NCBI RefSeq assembly: GCF_000716535.1
Contig: NZ_JNWV01000019.1
Coordinates: 1 to 64,000 of the forward strand
Source of the DNA: Streptomyces flaveolus
GTDB taxonomy: Bacteria; Actinomycetota; Actinomycetes; Streptomycetales; Streptomycetaceae
Reading direction: 5' to 3'
Length of the DNA stretch: 64,000 nucleotides
Shown here piece by piece: positions 56,411 to 64,000 of this stretch. Under the pieces are notes generated by a model. It had not been told where the DNA came from, did not search any database, and saw only the letters and a list, made by a program, of their open reading frames with translations. Position numbers and translations under genes: made by a program. Each line of letters opens with the position of its first letter. Positions within the stretch are counted from its first letter, which is position 1.

Positions 56411-56514
56411 CGGCCCGCCCGTGGGGCCGGGGCGCCGTGACCTCTCGGCATCCCGGCTCCACGGGCCTATCGTGGCAACAGCAGACAAACCGGCCTCTGG
56501 ATGAGGAGGTCACC

Positions 56515-57339
56515 ATGGTCGAGGACCTTCTGGTGACCCTGGCGGCGGCGGGCTCCGCCGGTGTGGTGTACCTGGCGATGGCGGCACGGGTGGTCAAGCA
56601 GTACGAGCGCGGTGTGCTGTTCCGGCTCGGCCGGGTGGCGGGGGACGTACGGGCACCGGGCCTGACCCTGATCATCCCCTTCGTGGACCGGCTGCAGAAG
56701 ATCAACATGCAGATCGTGACCCTGCCGATCCCGGCCCAGGAGGGCATCACCCGCGACAACGTCACCGTCCGGGTGGACGCGGTGGTCTACTTCCGGGTGG
56801 TCGACGCGACGAGCGCCCTGATCAAGGTCGAGGACTACAAGTTCGCGGTGTCGCAGATGGCGCAGACGTCCCTCAGGTCGATCATCGGCAAGAGCGATCT
56901 GGATGATCTGCTGTCCAACCGCGAGAAGCTCAACCAGGGCCTGGAGTTGATGATCGACAGTCCGGCGGTGGGCTGGGGCATCCAGGTCGACCGGGTCGAG
57001 ATCAAGGACGTCTCCCTGCCGGACACGATGAAGCGGTCGATGGCCCGCCAGGCCGAGGCCGACCGCGAGCGCCGGGCCCGGATCATCAACGCCGACGCCG
57101 AGCTGCAGGCCTCCAAGAAGCTCGCCGAGGCCGCGCAGCAGATGTCCGACACGCCGACCGCGCTCCAGCTCCGGCTGCTGCAGACGGTGATGGCGGTGGC
57201 GGCCGAGAAGAACTCCACCCTTGTCCTGCCCATCCCGGTGGAGCTGCTGCACTTCCTGGAGCGGGGCGCGCAGCCCTCGCTGCCGGAGAAGGGCCCGGAG
57301 CCCGCGGCGCACACCGACGGCGGACCGCATCCCGGCTGA
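56515..57339 (+). CDS. Slipin/stomatin-like SPFH protein
   Basis: Protein of 274 residues. The N-terminal hydrophobic segment (LLVTLAAAGSAGVVYLAMAA) is followed by the SPFH domain: YERGVLFRLGRVAGDVRAPGL, IIPFVDRLQKINMQ, NVTVRVDAVVYFRV, QTSLRSIIGKSDLDDLLSNREKLN. Coiled coil follows (RQAEADRERRARIINADAELQASKKLAEAAQQM). Such proteins oligomerise on membranes and organise microdomains, often regulating channels or transporters. It sits 104 bp after the SulP gene on the same strand. GAGGAGG precedes ATG 56515. Confidence 0.95.
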   Translation: MVEDLLVTLAAAGSAGVVYLAMAARVVKQYERGVLFRLGRVAGDVRAPGLTLIIPFVDRLQKINMQIVTLPIPAQEGITRDNVTVRVDAVVYFRVVDATSALIKVEDYKFAVSQMAQTSLRSIIGKSDLDDLLSNREKLNQGLELMIDSPAVGWGIQVDRVEIKDVSLPDTMKRSMARQAEADRERRARIINADAELQASKKLAEAAQQMSDTPTALQLRLLQTVMAVAAEKNSTLVLPIPVELLHFLERGAQPSLPEKGPEPAAHTDGGPHPG

Positions 57340-57381
57340 CGGGCACACCGAGGCACCCCGGCCCGGACGGAAGGAGCGTGT

Positions 57382-58239
57382 GTGCGCAACGAGCCGGCCA
57401 GGAAGCTCCAGGAACTGCTGCGGCTGCCACCGGGCGAACGGGTCGACCTGTCCCGGTACGACGCCCGGGCCACCCCCGCAGCCCCGGGCGGCAAGCGGGC
57501 GGCGGGGGCGGACGCGGACCGCATGGGCAAGCAGCTCGCCCGGCTTCAGGAACGGCTGTGGGCGGCGGCCACCGCGGGTGACCGCCGCCGGGTGCTGCTG
57601 GTCCTCCAGGGCATGGACACCAGCGGCAAGGGCGGCACGGTCAAGCACGTGATCGGCCAGCTCAACCCGTCGGGGTGCCGGATCACGGCGTTCAAGGCGC
57701 CCACGGAGGAGGAGCGGCGGCACGACTTCCTCTGGCGGGTGCGGCGGGCGCTGCCCGAGCCGGGCGAGATCGGCATCTTCGACCGCTCGCACTACGAGGA
57801 CGTGCTGATCGCCCGGGTCCGGCATCTCGCCCGGCCGGCCGAGATCGGCAGCCGCTACGGTCTGATCAACGACTTCGAGCGCTCCCTCGCCGAGGACGGC
57901 GTCACCCTCGTCAAATGCTTCCTGCACCTCTCCTACGACGAGCAGCGGCGCCGTCTGCTGCGCCGCCTGGACCGCCCCGACAAGCACTGGAAGTTCGACC
58001 CCGGTGACATCGACGAACGCACCCTGTGGCCCGACTACCAGAAGGCGTATGAACTGGCCCTGGAGCGCTGCGCGGCACCGTACGCGCCCTGGTACCTGGT
58101 CCCGGCGGACCGCAAGTGGTACCGCAACTGGGCCATCAGCCGGCTGCTGCTGGAGCGGCTGCGGGAGCTGGACCCGCGGTATCCGGAGGCGCACTTCGAC
58201 GCGGCGGAGTGCCGGGAGCGGCTGCTGAAGCAGACGTGA
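57382..58239 (+). CDS. ppk2: Polyphosphate kinase 2 family protein
   Basis: Enzyme of 285 residues of the PPK2 class, phosphorylating nucleotides with polyphosphate. Walker A is LQGMDTSGKGGTVKHV near residue 75, Walker B is FDRSHYEDVL, and the lid region includes WKFDPGDIDERTLWPDYQKAYE. Single-domain length suits class I or III PPK2. GTG 57382 has GGAAGGAG upstream. It lies 42 bp after the slipin gene, so the two are probably cotranscribed. The mini-satellite begins soon after its stop. Confidence 0.96.
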   Translation: MRNEPARKLQELLRLPPGERVDLSRYDARATPAAPGGKRAAGADADRMGKQLARLQERLWAAATAGDRRRVLLVLQGMDTSGKGGTVKHVIGQLNPSGCRITAFKAPTEEERRHDFLWRVRRALPEPGEIGIFDRSHYEDVLIARVRHLARPAEIGSRYGLINDFERSLAEDGVTLVKCFLHLSYDEQRRRLLRRLDRPDKHWKFDPGDIDERTLWPDYQKAYELALERCAAPYAPWYLVPADRKWYRNWAISRLLLERLRELDPRYPEAHFDAAECRERLLKQT

Positions 58240-58254
58240 GCGGGCGCCGTCCGG

Positions 58255-59090
58255 CCCGGGCGGACGTCAGCCGGGGGGCTCCGGCGGGCGGATGTCAGCC
58301 GGAGCGGGGTGTTTGAGCGGGGGGGCTCCGGCGGGCGGATGTCAGCCGGAGCGGGGTGTTTGAGCGGGGCTCCGGCGCAGGCGGACGTGAGCAGGGGCGG
58401 GGTTCCGGGGCAGGGCGGACGTGAGCAGGGGCGAGGTTCGAGGGCAGGCGGACGGGCGCCGGGGCGGGCGGGGCGGCGGAGGCAGACGTGAGCCGGCGCG
58501 GGGTTCCGGCGGAGGCCGACGCGAGCCCGGGTGGGTTTCCCGCGCGCAAGCCAGCCGAGCGGCGGAGGCAGACATCAGCCGGGCCGGGATTCGGCGCAGG
58601 CAGACGGGAGCCGGCCGGGATTCCGAGCAGGCCGACGCAAGCCAGGCTGGGTTTCCAGCAGGCGGGCCGAGCGGCGGAGGCAGACATTCAGCCGGTACGG
58701 GATTCCGGCGCAGGCAGACGCGCGCCCGGCCGGGATTCCGGCGCAGGAGATTCCGGCGCAGGCGGGCCGGGTGGCGCAGGCAGACATCAGCCGGGCCGGC
58801 ATTCGGCTCAGGCAGACGTGAGCCAGGCCGGGATTCCGGCGCAAGCCGACGCATGCCCGGCCAGGTGCCCCGCGCAGCCAGGCCGGCATTCGGCTCAGGC
58901 AGACGTGAGCCAGGCCGGGATTCCGGCGCAAGCCGACGCGAGCCCGGCCGGGTGCCCCGCGCAGCCGGGCCGGCATTCGGCTCAGGCAGACGTGAGCCAG
59001 GCCGGGATTCCGGCGCAAGTCGACGCGAGCCCGGCCGGGATTACCGCGCAGGCGGGCCGAGCGGCGGAGGCCAGACGTGAGCCGGGGTGG
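58255..59090. repeat. 830-bp minisatellite of about 33-bp and 18-21 bp units
   Basis: About 27 degenerate units of the form GGCAGACGTGAGCC-N2-GCCGGGATTCCGGCGCA fill the region. Units are mostly 32-34 bp, with shorter ones of 18-21 bp. At the right end three near-identical 87-bp supra-units start at 58810, 58897 and 58984. Multiples of 3 keep long frames open, including one encoding AQADVSQAGIPAQADASPAG in frame with the downstream oxidoreductase. There are no unique spacers, so it is not a CRISPR. Confidence 0.88.
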
Positions 59091-59108
59091 TCGGGGTACC
59101 CGGCGGGC

Positions 59109-60632
59109 ATGCACGAACAGCGGAAGGTCACCGATTCGTACTGGCTGCGGACCGCCCCGGGGCCGTCCCATCCCGCCCTGGACGGGGATCTCGACGTGGA
59201 CGTGGCCGTCGTGGGCGCGGGCATCGCCGGGCTGAGCACCGCCTATGAGCTCGCCCGGGCCGGGCGGCGGGTGGCGGTGCTGGAGGCCGGGCGGGTCGCG
59301 GCCGGCGTCACCGGCTACACCACGGCCAAGCTGACCGCCCAGCACACCTTGGTCTACGACCGGCTCCGGCGCACCCGGGGAGCGGAGGGCGCGCGGCTGT
59401 ACGCCCGTTCGCAGTCGGAGGCGATCGAACACGCGGCGGCGCTGACGGCCGAGCTGGGCATCGACTGCGAGTGGGAGACCCGGGACGCCTACACCTACGT
59501 CCGGGACCGCTCGCGGGTGGACGAGGTGCGCGCGGAGGCCGAGGCGGCCCGGGAGGCGGGGCTGCCGGCCGTGTTCACCACGGAGACCGGGCTGCCCTTC
59601 CCGGTGGCGGGCGCGGTCCGGGTGACCGGGCAGGCGCAGTTCCACCCGGTCAAGTACCTGCGGGCGGTCACCGCCGATCTGCTCGCGCGCGGCGGCGAGG
59701 TGTACGAGCGGACGCGGGTCACGGGTCTGACGGAGGGCGAACCGTGCCGGCTGACGACGGAGGCCGGCGCCACGGTGACGGCCCGGGACGTCGTGGTCGC
59801 CACCCACTATCCGGTGTTCGACCGCGCCCTGCTGTTCACCCGGCTCTCCCCGCGCCGGGAACTCGTCGTCGCCGGGCCGCTGGGCGACGGACCTGACCCG
59901 CACGGCATGTACATCACGCCGGACGAGAACACCCGCTCGGTGCGCACGGCGCCGTACGGGCCGGACGGACAGCGGATGCTGGTCGTCACCGGTGAGCACT
60001 TCACGCCCGGCACCGGCGATCCGCAGGCGGGCTTCGAGCGGCTGGCCGGCTGGGCCGAGGTGCACTTCCCGGGGGTGCGGCTGGACCACGCCTGGGCCAC
60101 GCAGGACAACGAGTCCACCGACACCGTCCCGCTGGTCGGCCCCCTGCACCCCGGCGCCCGGCACGCCTATGTCGCCACCGGCTTCGGCGGCTGGGGCCTG
60201 AGCAGCGGCATCATGGCCGGGCTGCTGCTGAGCGCGCTGATCACGGGCCGGGACCGCGCCTGGCAGGAGCTGTACGACCCGCGCCGGCTGAAGTCGGTGG
60301 TGCGCGAGGCTCCGTCGTTGCTGAAGACCCAGGCCGAGGTGGCCCGGCACTTCGTCGGCGACCGGCTCAAACCGCCGGGCTCGGTGGACGACCTGGCGCC
60401 GGGCGACGGCGCGCTGGTCCGGTCCGGCGGTGAACGGCTCGCGGTCCACCGCGACGAGGACGGCGCCCTGCACGCCGTGTCGGCCCGCTGCACCCACCTC
60501 GGCTGCCTGGTCGCGTTCAACCGCGCGGAGCGCGCCTGGGAGTGCCCCTGTCACGGCTCACGTTTCGCCGTGGACGGCACGGTGATCCAGGGCCCGGCGG
60601 TCAAACCGCTGGAGCAACGCCCGCTGGAGTGA
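59109..60632 (+). CDS. FAD-dependent oxidoreductase with C-terminal Rieske domain
   Basis: Protein of 507 residues. An N-terminal glycine/D-amino-acid oxidase-like FAD domain (VAVVGAGIAGLSTAYELARAG) leads to the central part with VPLVGPLHPG and YVATGFGGWGLSSGIMAGLLLS. The C-terminal Rieske [2Fe-2S] cluster has Cys461-x-His463 in CTHLGC and Cys479-x-x-His482 in CPCHGS. This fusion is widespread in actinobacteria; substrates are unknown. ATG 59109 is taken as the start, but the frame is open through 207 further codons of repeat DNA back to 58488, and the ribosome site is weak. An N-terminal repeat extension therefore cannot be excluded. Confidence 0.93.
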   Translation: MHEQRKVTDSYWLRTAPGPSHPALDGDLDVDVAVVGAGIAGLSTAYELARAGRRVAVLEAGRVAAGVTGYTTAKLTAQHTLVYDRLRRTRGAEGARLYARSQSEAIEHAAALTAELGIDCEWETRDAYTYVRDRSRVDEVRAEAEAAREAGLPAVFTTETGLPFPVAGAVRVTGQAQFHPVKYLRAVTADLLARGGEVYERTRVTGLTEGEPCRLTTEAGATVTARDVVVATHYPVFDRALLFTRLSPRRELVVAGPLGDGPDPHGMYITPDENTRSVRTAPYGPDGQRMLVVTGEHFTPGTGDPQAGFERLAGWAEVHFPGVRLDHAWATQDNESTDTVPLVGPLHPGARHAYVATGFGGWGLSSGIMAGLLLSALITGRDRAWQELYDPRRLKSVVREAPSLLKTQAEVARHFVGDRLKPPGSVDDLAPGDGALVRSGGERLAVHRDEDGALHAVSARCTHLGCLVAFNRAERAWECPCHGSRFAVDGTVIQGPAVKPLEQRPLE

Positions 60633-60695
60633 CGGAACGCAGGGAACCGCCGCCGCACGGGTGACCGTACCGCCGTGTCGCGGGTCGAATTAATC

Positions 60696-60721
60696 ACATA
60701 ATCGGACATTCAGCTTTATGT
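60696..60721 (+). promoter_or_regulatory. AT-rich dyad ahead of the deacetylase gene
   Basis: ACATAA (60696-60701) and TTATGT (60716-60721) form an exact inverted repeat in an unusually AT-rich 45-bp stretch, ending 7 bp before the GTG. CATAAT at 60697-60702 is a possible -10 element. An operator overlapping the promoter is likely. Confidence 0.5.
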
Positions 60722-60728
60722 TCGGACC

Positions 60729-61580
60729 GTGATCCCACGAGTACGCTGCATCACCGCCGCCTGCCTCCTGGGCCCGGCGCTCACCGCCTGCGGTACCGCG
60801 GGCGGTGAGCGGCCCGCCCCGCCCCCCTCCCGCGTCTCCGCGCCCCCTTCCCCCACCCGTCCACCCGTCCTCGCGCCGGGCCCCGGCGGGCTGACCCCGG
60901 TCTTCGAGCACGGACCGCGCACCCGGGGCAAGACCGTCGCGCTCACCTTCGACGCCGACATGACCGCCGACCAGGGGCCCCGCGCGGCCTCCGGCGAGCA
61001 CTTCGACAACCCGGGGCTGATCAACGCCCTGCGCACGCTGAAGGTGCCGGCGACCGTCTTCATGACCGGCCGGTGGGCCGACCAGTACCCGGCCGAGGCC
61101 CGCGCCCTGGGCGACGACCCGCAGTTCGAGGTGGCCAACCACTCCTGGAGCCACTACGCCTTCACCGCCGACTGCTACGGCCTGCCGACCGTCGACGCCG
61201 ACGCCGGCGCCATGCGGGCGGAGGTCCAGCGGGCGTACGCCTCCCTCCGCGCGGCCGGCGTGCCCCACGCGATGCCGTACTTCCGCTTCCCCGGCGGCTG
61301 TTACGACCAGCGGGCGCTGCGCGCGCTGAGCGGGCTCGGGGTGACCGCGGTGCAGTGGGACGTGGTCAGCGGGGACGCGTTCGCCACGGACGCCGACGCG
61401 GTGGTCGAGCAGGTGCTCGACGGGGTGAAGCCGGGCTCGGTGGTCGTCATGCACTGCACCCGCAGCGCCGCCCCGACGACCGAGCGGGTCGTCCGCACGG
61501 TCGTGCCGGAGCTGCGCGCACGCGGCTACCGGTTCGTGAAGGTCTCCGAACTGATCGGCCAGAGCGGCGAACCCCGCTGA
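60729..61580 (+). CDS. Polysaccharide deacetylase lipoprotein (NodB/CE4)
   Basis: Protein of 283 residues with a lipobox ending LTAC near residue 21, so it is probably tethered outside the membrane. A Pro/Ser-rich linker precedes the NodB domain. Its motif 1 is TFDADMT (normally TFDDG) and motif 2 is NHSWSHYAF (HxxxH metal site). Motif 3 PYFRFPGGCYD, QWDVVSGDAF and VVMHCTRS follow. It acts on peptidoglycan or another acetylated glycan. The motif 1 Asp-Ala-Asp retains the base and metal ligand. GTG 60729 is chosen for the signal sequence. Confidence 0.92.
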   Translation: MIPRVRCITAACLLGPALTACGTAGGERPAPPPSRVSAPPSPTRPPVLAPGPGGLTPVFEHGPRTRGKTVALTFDADMTADQGPRAASGEHFDNPGLINALRTLKVPATVFMTGRWADQYPAEARALGDDPQFEVANHSWSHYAFTADCYGLPTVDADAGAMRAEVQRAYASLRAAGVPHAMPYFRFPGGCYDQRALRALSGLGVTAVQWDVVSGDAFATDADAVVEQVLDGVKPGSVVVMHCTRSAAPTTERVVRTVVPELRARGYRFVKVSELIGQSGEPR

Positions 61581-61598
61581 CCGTCCTACGCTGAAGGC

Positions 61599-61781
61599 AT
61601 GAGCGACGAGGACTACTGCACGATCGTCGACGCGGTGAAGCCGGCCAAGGCCGCGGGACCGCCGTACGCGGAGTGTGTGCTGTGCCGGGAACCGACGGAG
61701 TACCCGGAGTCGTACAAGGGCATCACGCTGTGCCCCGTCTGCGAATGGCAGGAGGCACAGCGCACGGCCTGCTCAGGTTGA
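61599..61781 (+). CDS. Small zinc-ribbon-like protein
   Basis: Protein of 60 residues, MSDEDYCTIVDAVKPAKAAG then PPYAECVLCREPTEYPES. CVLC and CPVC spaced about 18 residues apart look like a zinc knuckle, plus Cys7 and a late Cys. Conserved small proteins of this pattern occur across Streptomyces with unknown function. ATG 61599 is preceded by GAAGG and a TACGCT hexamer. Its last 9 bp overlap the convergent membrane-protein gene. Confidence 0.78.
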   Translation: MSDEDYCTIVDAVKPAKAAGPPYAECVLCREPTEYPESYKGITLCPVCEWQEAQRTACSG

Positions 61782-62444
61782 GCGACGCGAGACGAGCCGG
61801 CCGGTCGCGGCGAAGGCTCCCGCCGTGAGCAGGGCCGCGCCCGCCAGCGGCAGCAGCGGCACCGGTGCCCGGCCCGTCTGCGAACCGAGGACCAGACCGC
61901 TGACCGCCGCCTGCGCCGGGGAACCGGCCAGCACCACCGCCAGCAGCGCGCCCAGCAGCATCGCCGGCACCGCACGCCCTCGCGCACGCAGCACCGGCCG
62001 GTTGGTGAGCGCGCCGACGGCCGTGCCGAGCAGGGCGCAGGCGAGGGTGGCCGGCAGCCCCGCGGCGGCGGCCCGGAGCCGGGGTACGTGGACCCGGTGG
62101 CCGTTGCTCGCCGGGTCGCTGATCAGCGTCACCACCACGGTGGCCGCCACCCCGAGCAGCACGGCCACGAGCAGCGCGGTGAGCAGGCAGGCGAGGTGTG
62201 CCCGGGCGGGCCCACGGGCGGCGGCGACGCAGGCGCGGGCCGCGGGCGGCTCGGCGGTGACACAGATCCGTACCAGCCAGGCGGCCACCGGCAGCAGACC
62301 GGCGGCCGTGTAGCCGAGCGAGTCCAGCACCGGCTGGCCGCTCTGCACGCCGACGCCCAGGAACGCGACGTACAGGATCACCGGCGGCAGCCAGCGCTGG
62401 GAGCGCAGCAGCAGGTCGGCCTGGTAGCGCAGGAGCGCGGTCAT
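61773..62444 (-). CDS. Membrane protein, probable ABC transporter permease
   Basis: Protein of 223 residues with about five to six helices: WLPPVILYVAFLGVGV, LGYTAAGLLPVAAWLV, LLTALLVAVLLGVAATVVVTLI, LPATLACALLGTAVGALT, AVPAMLLGALLAVVLAGS, PLLPLAGAALLTAGAFAAT. Its start overlaps the ATPase stop by 4 bp (ATGA), so it probably forms the membrane half of an ABC-2-like exporter. Substrate unknown. Confidence 0.85.
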   Translation of the reverse strand: MTALLRYQADLLLRSQRWLPPVILYVAFLGVGVQSGQPVLDSLGYTAAGLLPVAAWLVRICVTAEPPAARACVAAARGPARAHLACLLTALLVAVLLGVAATVVVTLISDPASNGHRVHVPRLRAAAAGLPATLACALLGTAVGALTNRPVLRARGRAVPAMLLGALLAVVLAGSPAQAAVSGLVLGSQTGRAPVPLLPLAGAALLTAGAFAATGRLVSRRST

Positions 62445-63322
62445 GGGCGGCTTCCGGAGTCGGGGGACAGCGGGTCGGGGGTCGGTGGGGCGACGCGGAC
62501 CACGTGCCAGGGCGGGTCGGCCGTGAGCAGGGTGCGCAGCAGGACGTCGGAGCGGGTGGCGGGGACGGCGAGCCGGTGGCTGCCGGGGGCGGTCTCCTCG
62601 GTGGACACGGCGATCCGCACCGCGTCCGGCGGCAGTTGCCCGCCCGGCGCCCCCCGCACGGTGACGAGCGTGACCGGTCCGGTCGGCGCGCTCGGGGGGC
62701 CGGTACGGCGTCGCAGTCCCCCGTCGGCCAGCGTGTAGGTGGCGTCCGGGGCCCCCGCGAGCCGGCGCGGGTCGTGGTCCACGAACACCACGGCACCCCC
62801 GGCGGCCGTCCGCTCGGCCACCACCCGCTCCAGCTCGGCCCGCGCCGCCGCGTCGAGGCCGGTCCAGGCCTCGTCCAGCACCAGCAGCTCCGGGTCGCCG
62901 AGCAGGGCCTGGGCCACGGCGACCTTCTGGCTGCCGCCCTTGGACAGCCGTGCCATCGGCGTACCGGCGTACGCGCCCGCGCCGAACCGCTCCAGCCAGG
63001 TGTCAGCGGCGCGGGCGGCGGCCTTGCGGTCGAGGCCGTGGACGGTGCCGAGGTGGGTCAGATAACCGGCGGCCGTGAAGGGCAGGGCGGGCGGGAACCG
63101 TTCCGGCACGTACGCCGTGCGCGGGCGGCCGCTGATCCGGCCCTCGCTGGGTGCGTCGAGCCGGGCGAGCAGCCGGAGCAGGGTGGACTTCCCGGTGCCG
63201 TTCGCCCCCTGGATCCGGGTGAGCGTGCCGGGGGCGAGGACGAGGTCGACGCCTCGGAGCACCCAGGGGCCGCGGATGCCGTAGCGGCGGCCCACGGCGG
63301 TCAGGCGGAGGTCACTGTGCAT
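62441..63322 (-). CDS. ABC transporter ATP-binding protein
   Basis: Protein of 293 residues. Walker A QGANGTGKSTLLRLLA, signature RLSKGGSQKVAVAQAL (LSKGG variant), Walker B LLVLDEAWTGLD and H-loop VVFVDHDPRRL are present. The last 90 residues form an extra domain outside the ATPase (VTLVTVRGAPGGQLPPDAVRIA). It pairs with the adjacent membrane gene. ATG 63322 is taken as the start. Confidence 0.93.
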   Translation of the reverse strand: MHSDLRLTAVGRRYGIRGPWVLRGVDLVLAPGTLTRIQGANGTGKSTLLRLLARLDAPSEGRISGRPRTAYVPERFPPALPFTAAGYLTHLGTVHGLDRKAAARAADTWLERFGAGAYAGTPMARLSKGGSQKVAVAQALLGDPELLVLDEAWTGLDAAARAELERVVAERTAAGGAVVFVDHDPRRLAGAPDATYTLADGGLRRRTGPPSAPTGPVTLVTVRGAPGGQLPPDAVRIAVSTEETAPGSHRLAVPATRSDVLLRTLLTADPPWHVVRVAPPTPDPLSPDSGSRP

Positions 63323-63377
63323 GGAAGGTCATTCTGTTGCAGGAGTGTCCGGCCCGGAGGCCGTTCCGGTACGGCGC

Positions 63378-63818
63378 TCAGCGGGCCATGCCCCGGCTCA
63401 GCCCGGCCGCCCTGGCACGCACCGCCGCGGCCCAGGCTCCCCCGTCCCGCGGCGGGGCGGACACCCCGGCGGCCGAGACCTGCACGTCGGACTGCGGACC
63501 GTCCGGGAAGGCCTCGAGCAGGCCCCAGTCGATGTGGGTCCCGGCGCGCTGGGCGAGGGCGACGACGGTGCCGACGAAGCCTTCGGACAGGGCCAGGACG
63601 ACGGTGTGGCCGGTCCGCCGGTGCCGGGTGAGCAGGGCGTGCACGAAGACGCCGAAGGCGGCCGGATCGATCTGACACTCGTCGTTCCGCATCGGCCCGA
63701 TGCCGGACGGCAGCCCCAGTTCGGCCTCGAAGACCTCCACCTGCCGCAGGAAGAGCCGGGCGGCCCCGTTGGACGGATTCCACAGCGTCTCGTCCCCGAC
63801 GTCGAAGTACTGACTCAT
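63378..63818 (-). CDS. DUF6086-family protein
   Basis: Protein of 146 residues beginning MSQYFDVGDETLWNPSNGAA, a pattern I recall as DUF6086, restricted to Streptomyces and relatives. IGPMRNDECQIDPAAFGVFVHALL is also conserved. It is predicted soluble and of unknown function. ATG 63818 has GGAGGGGGAG upstream; the frame to 63851 adds a short leader. It is upstream of the ABC pair on the same strand (55-bp gap). Confidence 0.8.
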   Translation of the reverse strand: MSQYFDVGDETLWNPSNGAARLFLRQVEVFEAELGLPSGIGPMRNDECQIDPAAFGVFVHALLTRHRRTGHTVVLALSEGFVGTVVALAQRAGTHIDWGLLEAFPDGPQSDVQVSAAGVSAPPRDGGAWAAAVRARAAGLSRGMAR

Positions 63819-63926
63819 GGCGCTCCCCCTCCAGTCCCCTCGGTCGATCAAGAGGGGTGAGCGTAGCCAGCCGGTTCACCGGCGCCGCCGGAATTTTCCG
63901 CGCGGGTCCCTCGCCCGGCCCGCGCG

Positions 63927-63956
63927 TTGATCGGTCCGCCCGGGGCTTCGTAGGCT
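63927..63956 (+). promoter_or_regulatory. Sigma-70-like promoter for the right-edge gene
   Basis: TTGATC (63927-63932), an 18-bp spacer and TAGGCT (63951-63956) match a Streptomyces housekeeping promoter. The predicted start of transcription falls on or next to GTG 63965, so the mRNA could be leaderless. Confidence 0.6.
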
Positions 63957-63964
63957 GGGCTCCC

Positions 63965-64000
63965 GTGAGCCACGTTCCCGCCCCCACCGCCGACAGTCCC
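63965..64000 (+). CDS. Partial gene starting at window edge
   Basis: Only 12 codons are visible (VSHVPAPTADSP), starting at GTG 63965 with no ribosome site. The start is proposed from the promoter 8 bp upstream. The product cannot be identified. Confidence 0.45.
   Translation, partial: MSHVPAPTADSP

Noticed and set aside
58255..59090. CRISPR-like array
   Set aside because: Repeats are directly tandem and degenerate with no unique spacers, and no cas genes are present.
58488..59108. N-terminal extension of the FAD/Rieske protein as annotated coding sequence
   Set aside because: Frame openness follows from 33-bp units; 59109 is a normal family start. Kept only as an open question.

Overview
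The window is high-GC actinobacterial DNA, almost certainly a Streptomyces chromosome. Third codon positions are nearly all G or C, GTG and TTG starts are common, and there is a geosmin synthase, an ATP/GTP-binding conservon, a Streptomyces subtilisin inhibitor, an ScbR-like gamma-butyrolactone-type receptor, DUF6230/DUF6114 proteins and Spo0M. No rRNA, tRNA, CRISPR array, prophage or large secondary-metabolite cluster was seen. A fragment of an IS5-like element runs off the left edge and a possibly leaderless gene starts at the right edge.

Layout. 1-4.6 kb: IS fragment, 3'-5' exonuclease, SAV2148-type HEPN protein, and two secreted proteins that together look like a copper amine oxidase split into two genes. 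4.7-17.5 kb: glycogen-to-trehalose genes glgX, treY and treZ, with a LysR regulator, a lipoamide-dehydrogenase-like flavoprotein, an M14 peptidase, a subtilisin inhibitor and an FHA protein lying between treY and treZ. 17.6-30.3 kb: a phosphotransferase lacking its catalytic Asp, aminopeptidase P, a PDZ protein, a phenoxazinone-synthase-type multicopper oxidase, geosmin synthase, a hydrolase/P450 pair, an ARMT1-like protein, an ScbR-like regulator with a candidate operator, and a membrane-anchored LPMO. 30.3-35.9 kb: envelope and stress genes (secreted beta-rich protein, DUF6230, DUF6114, Spo0M, TatA-like, ArsR, TerB).

36-46 kb: an aromatic amino acid lyase homologue with a non-canonical MIO triad and a large duplicated insertion. 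Next is an osmoprotectant ABC system whose binding protein is separated from its permease and ATPase genes by a complete cvnABCD conservon on the other strand. 46-47.6 kb is decayed DNA: a multiply frameshifted membrane-protein pseudogene and a nearly perfect 150-bp tandem duplication. 47.6-53.7 kb: PP2C phosphatase, msrB, murC, a conserved hypothetical, a RibD-type reductase and zapE. 53.7-58.2 kb: a stack of palindromes and 11-bp-phased repeats before a small secreted protein, then beta-carbonic anhydrase, SulP transporter, slipin and PPK2. 58.2-64 kb: an 830-bp minisatellite that stays open in frame with a FAD/Rieske oxidoreductase, then a deacetylase lipoprotein, a zinc-ribbon-like mini-protein, an ABC pair and a DUF6086 protein.

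Functional themes are storage carbon and compatible solutes (GlgX/TreY/TreZ, osmoprotectant uptake), secreted copper oxidases (amine oxidase, multicopper oxidase, LPMO), bicarbonate handling and envelope or sporulation physiology. Many intergenic gaps carry degenerate tandem repeats of 15-150 bp. These and the altered or split enzymes are the most unusual parts of the window. All functions are inferred from sequence pattern and family knowledge; no database search was run.
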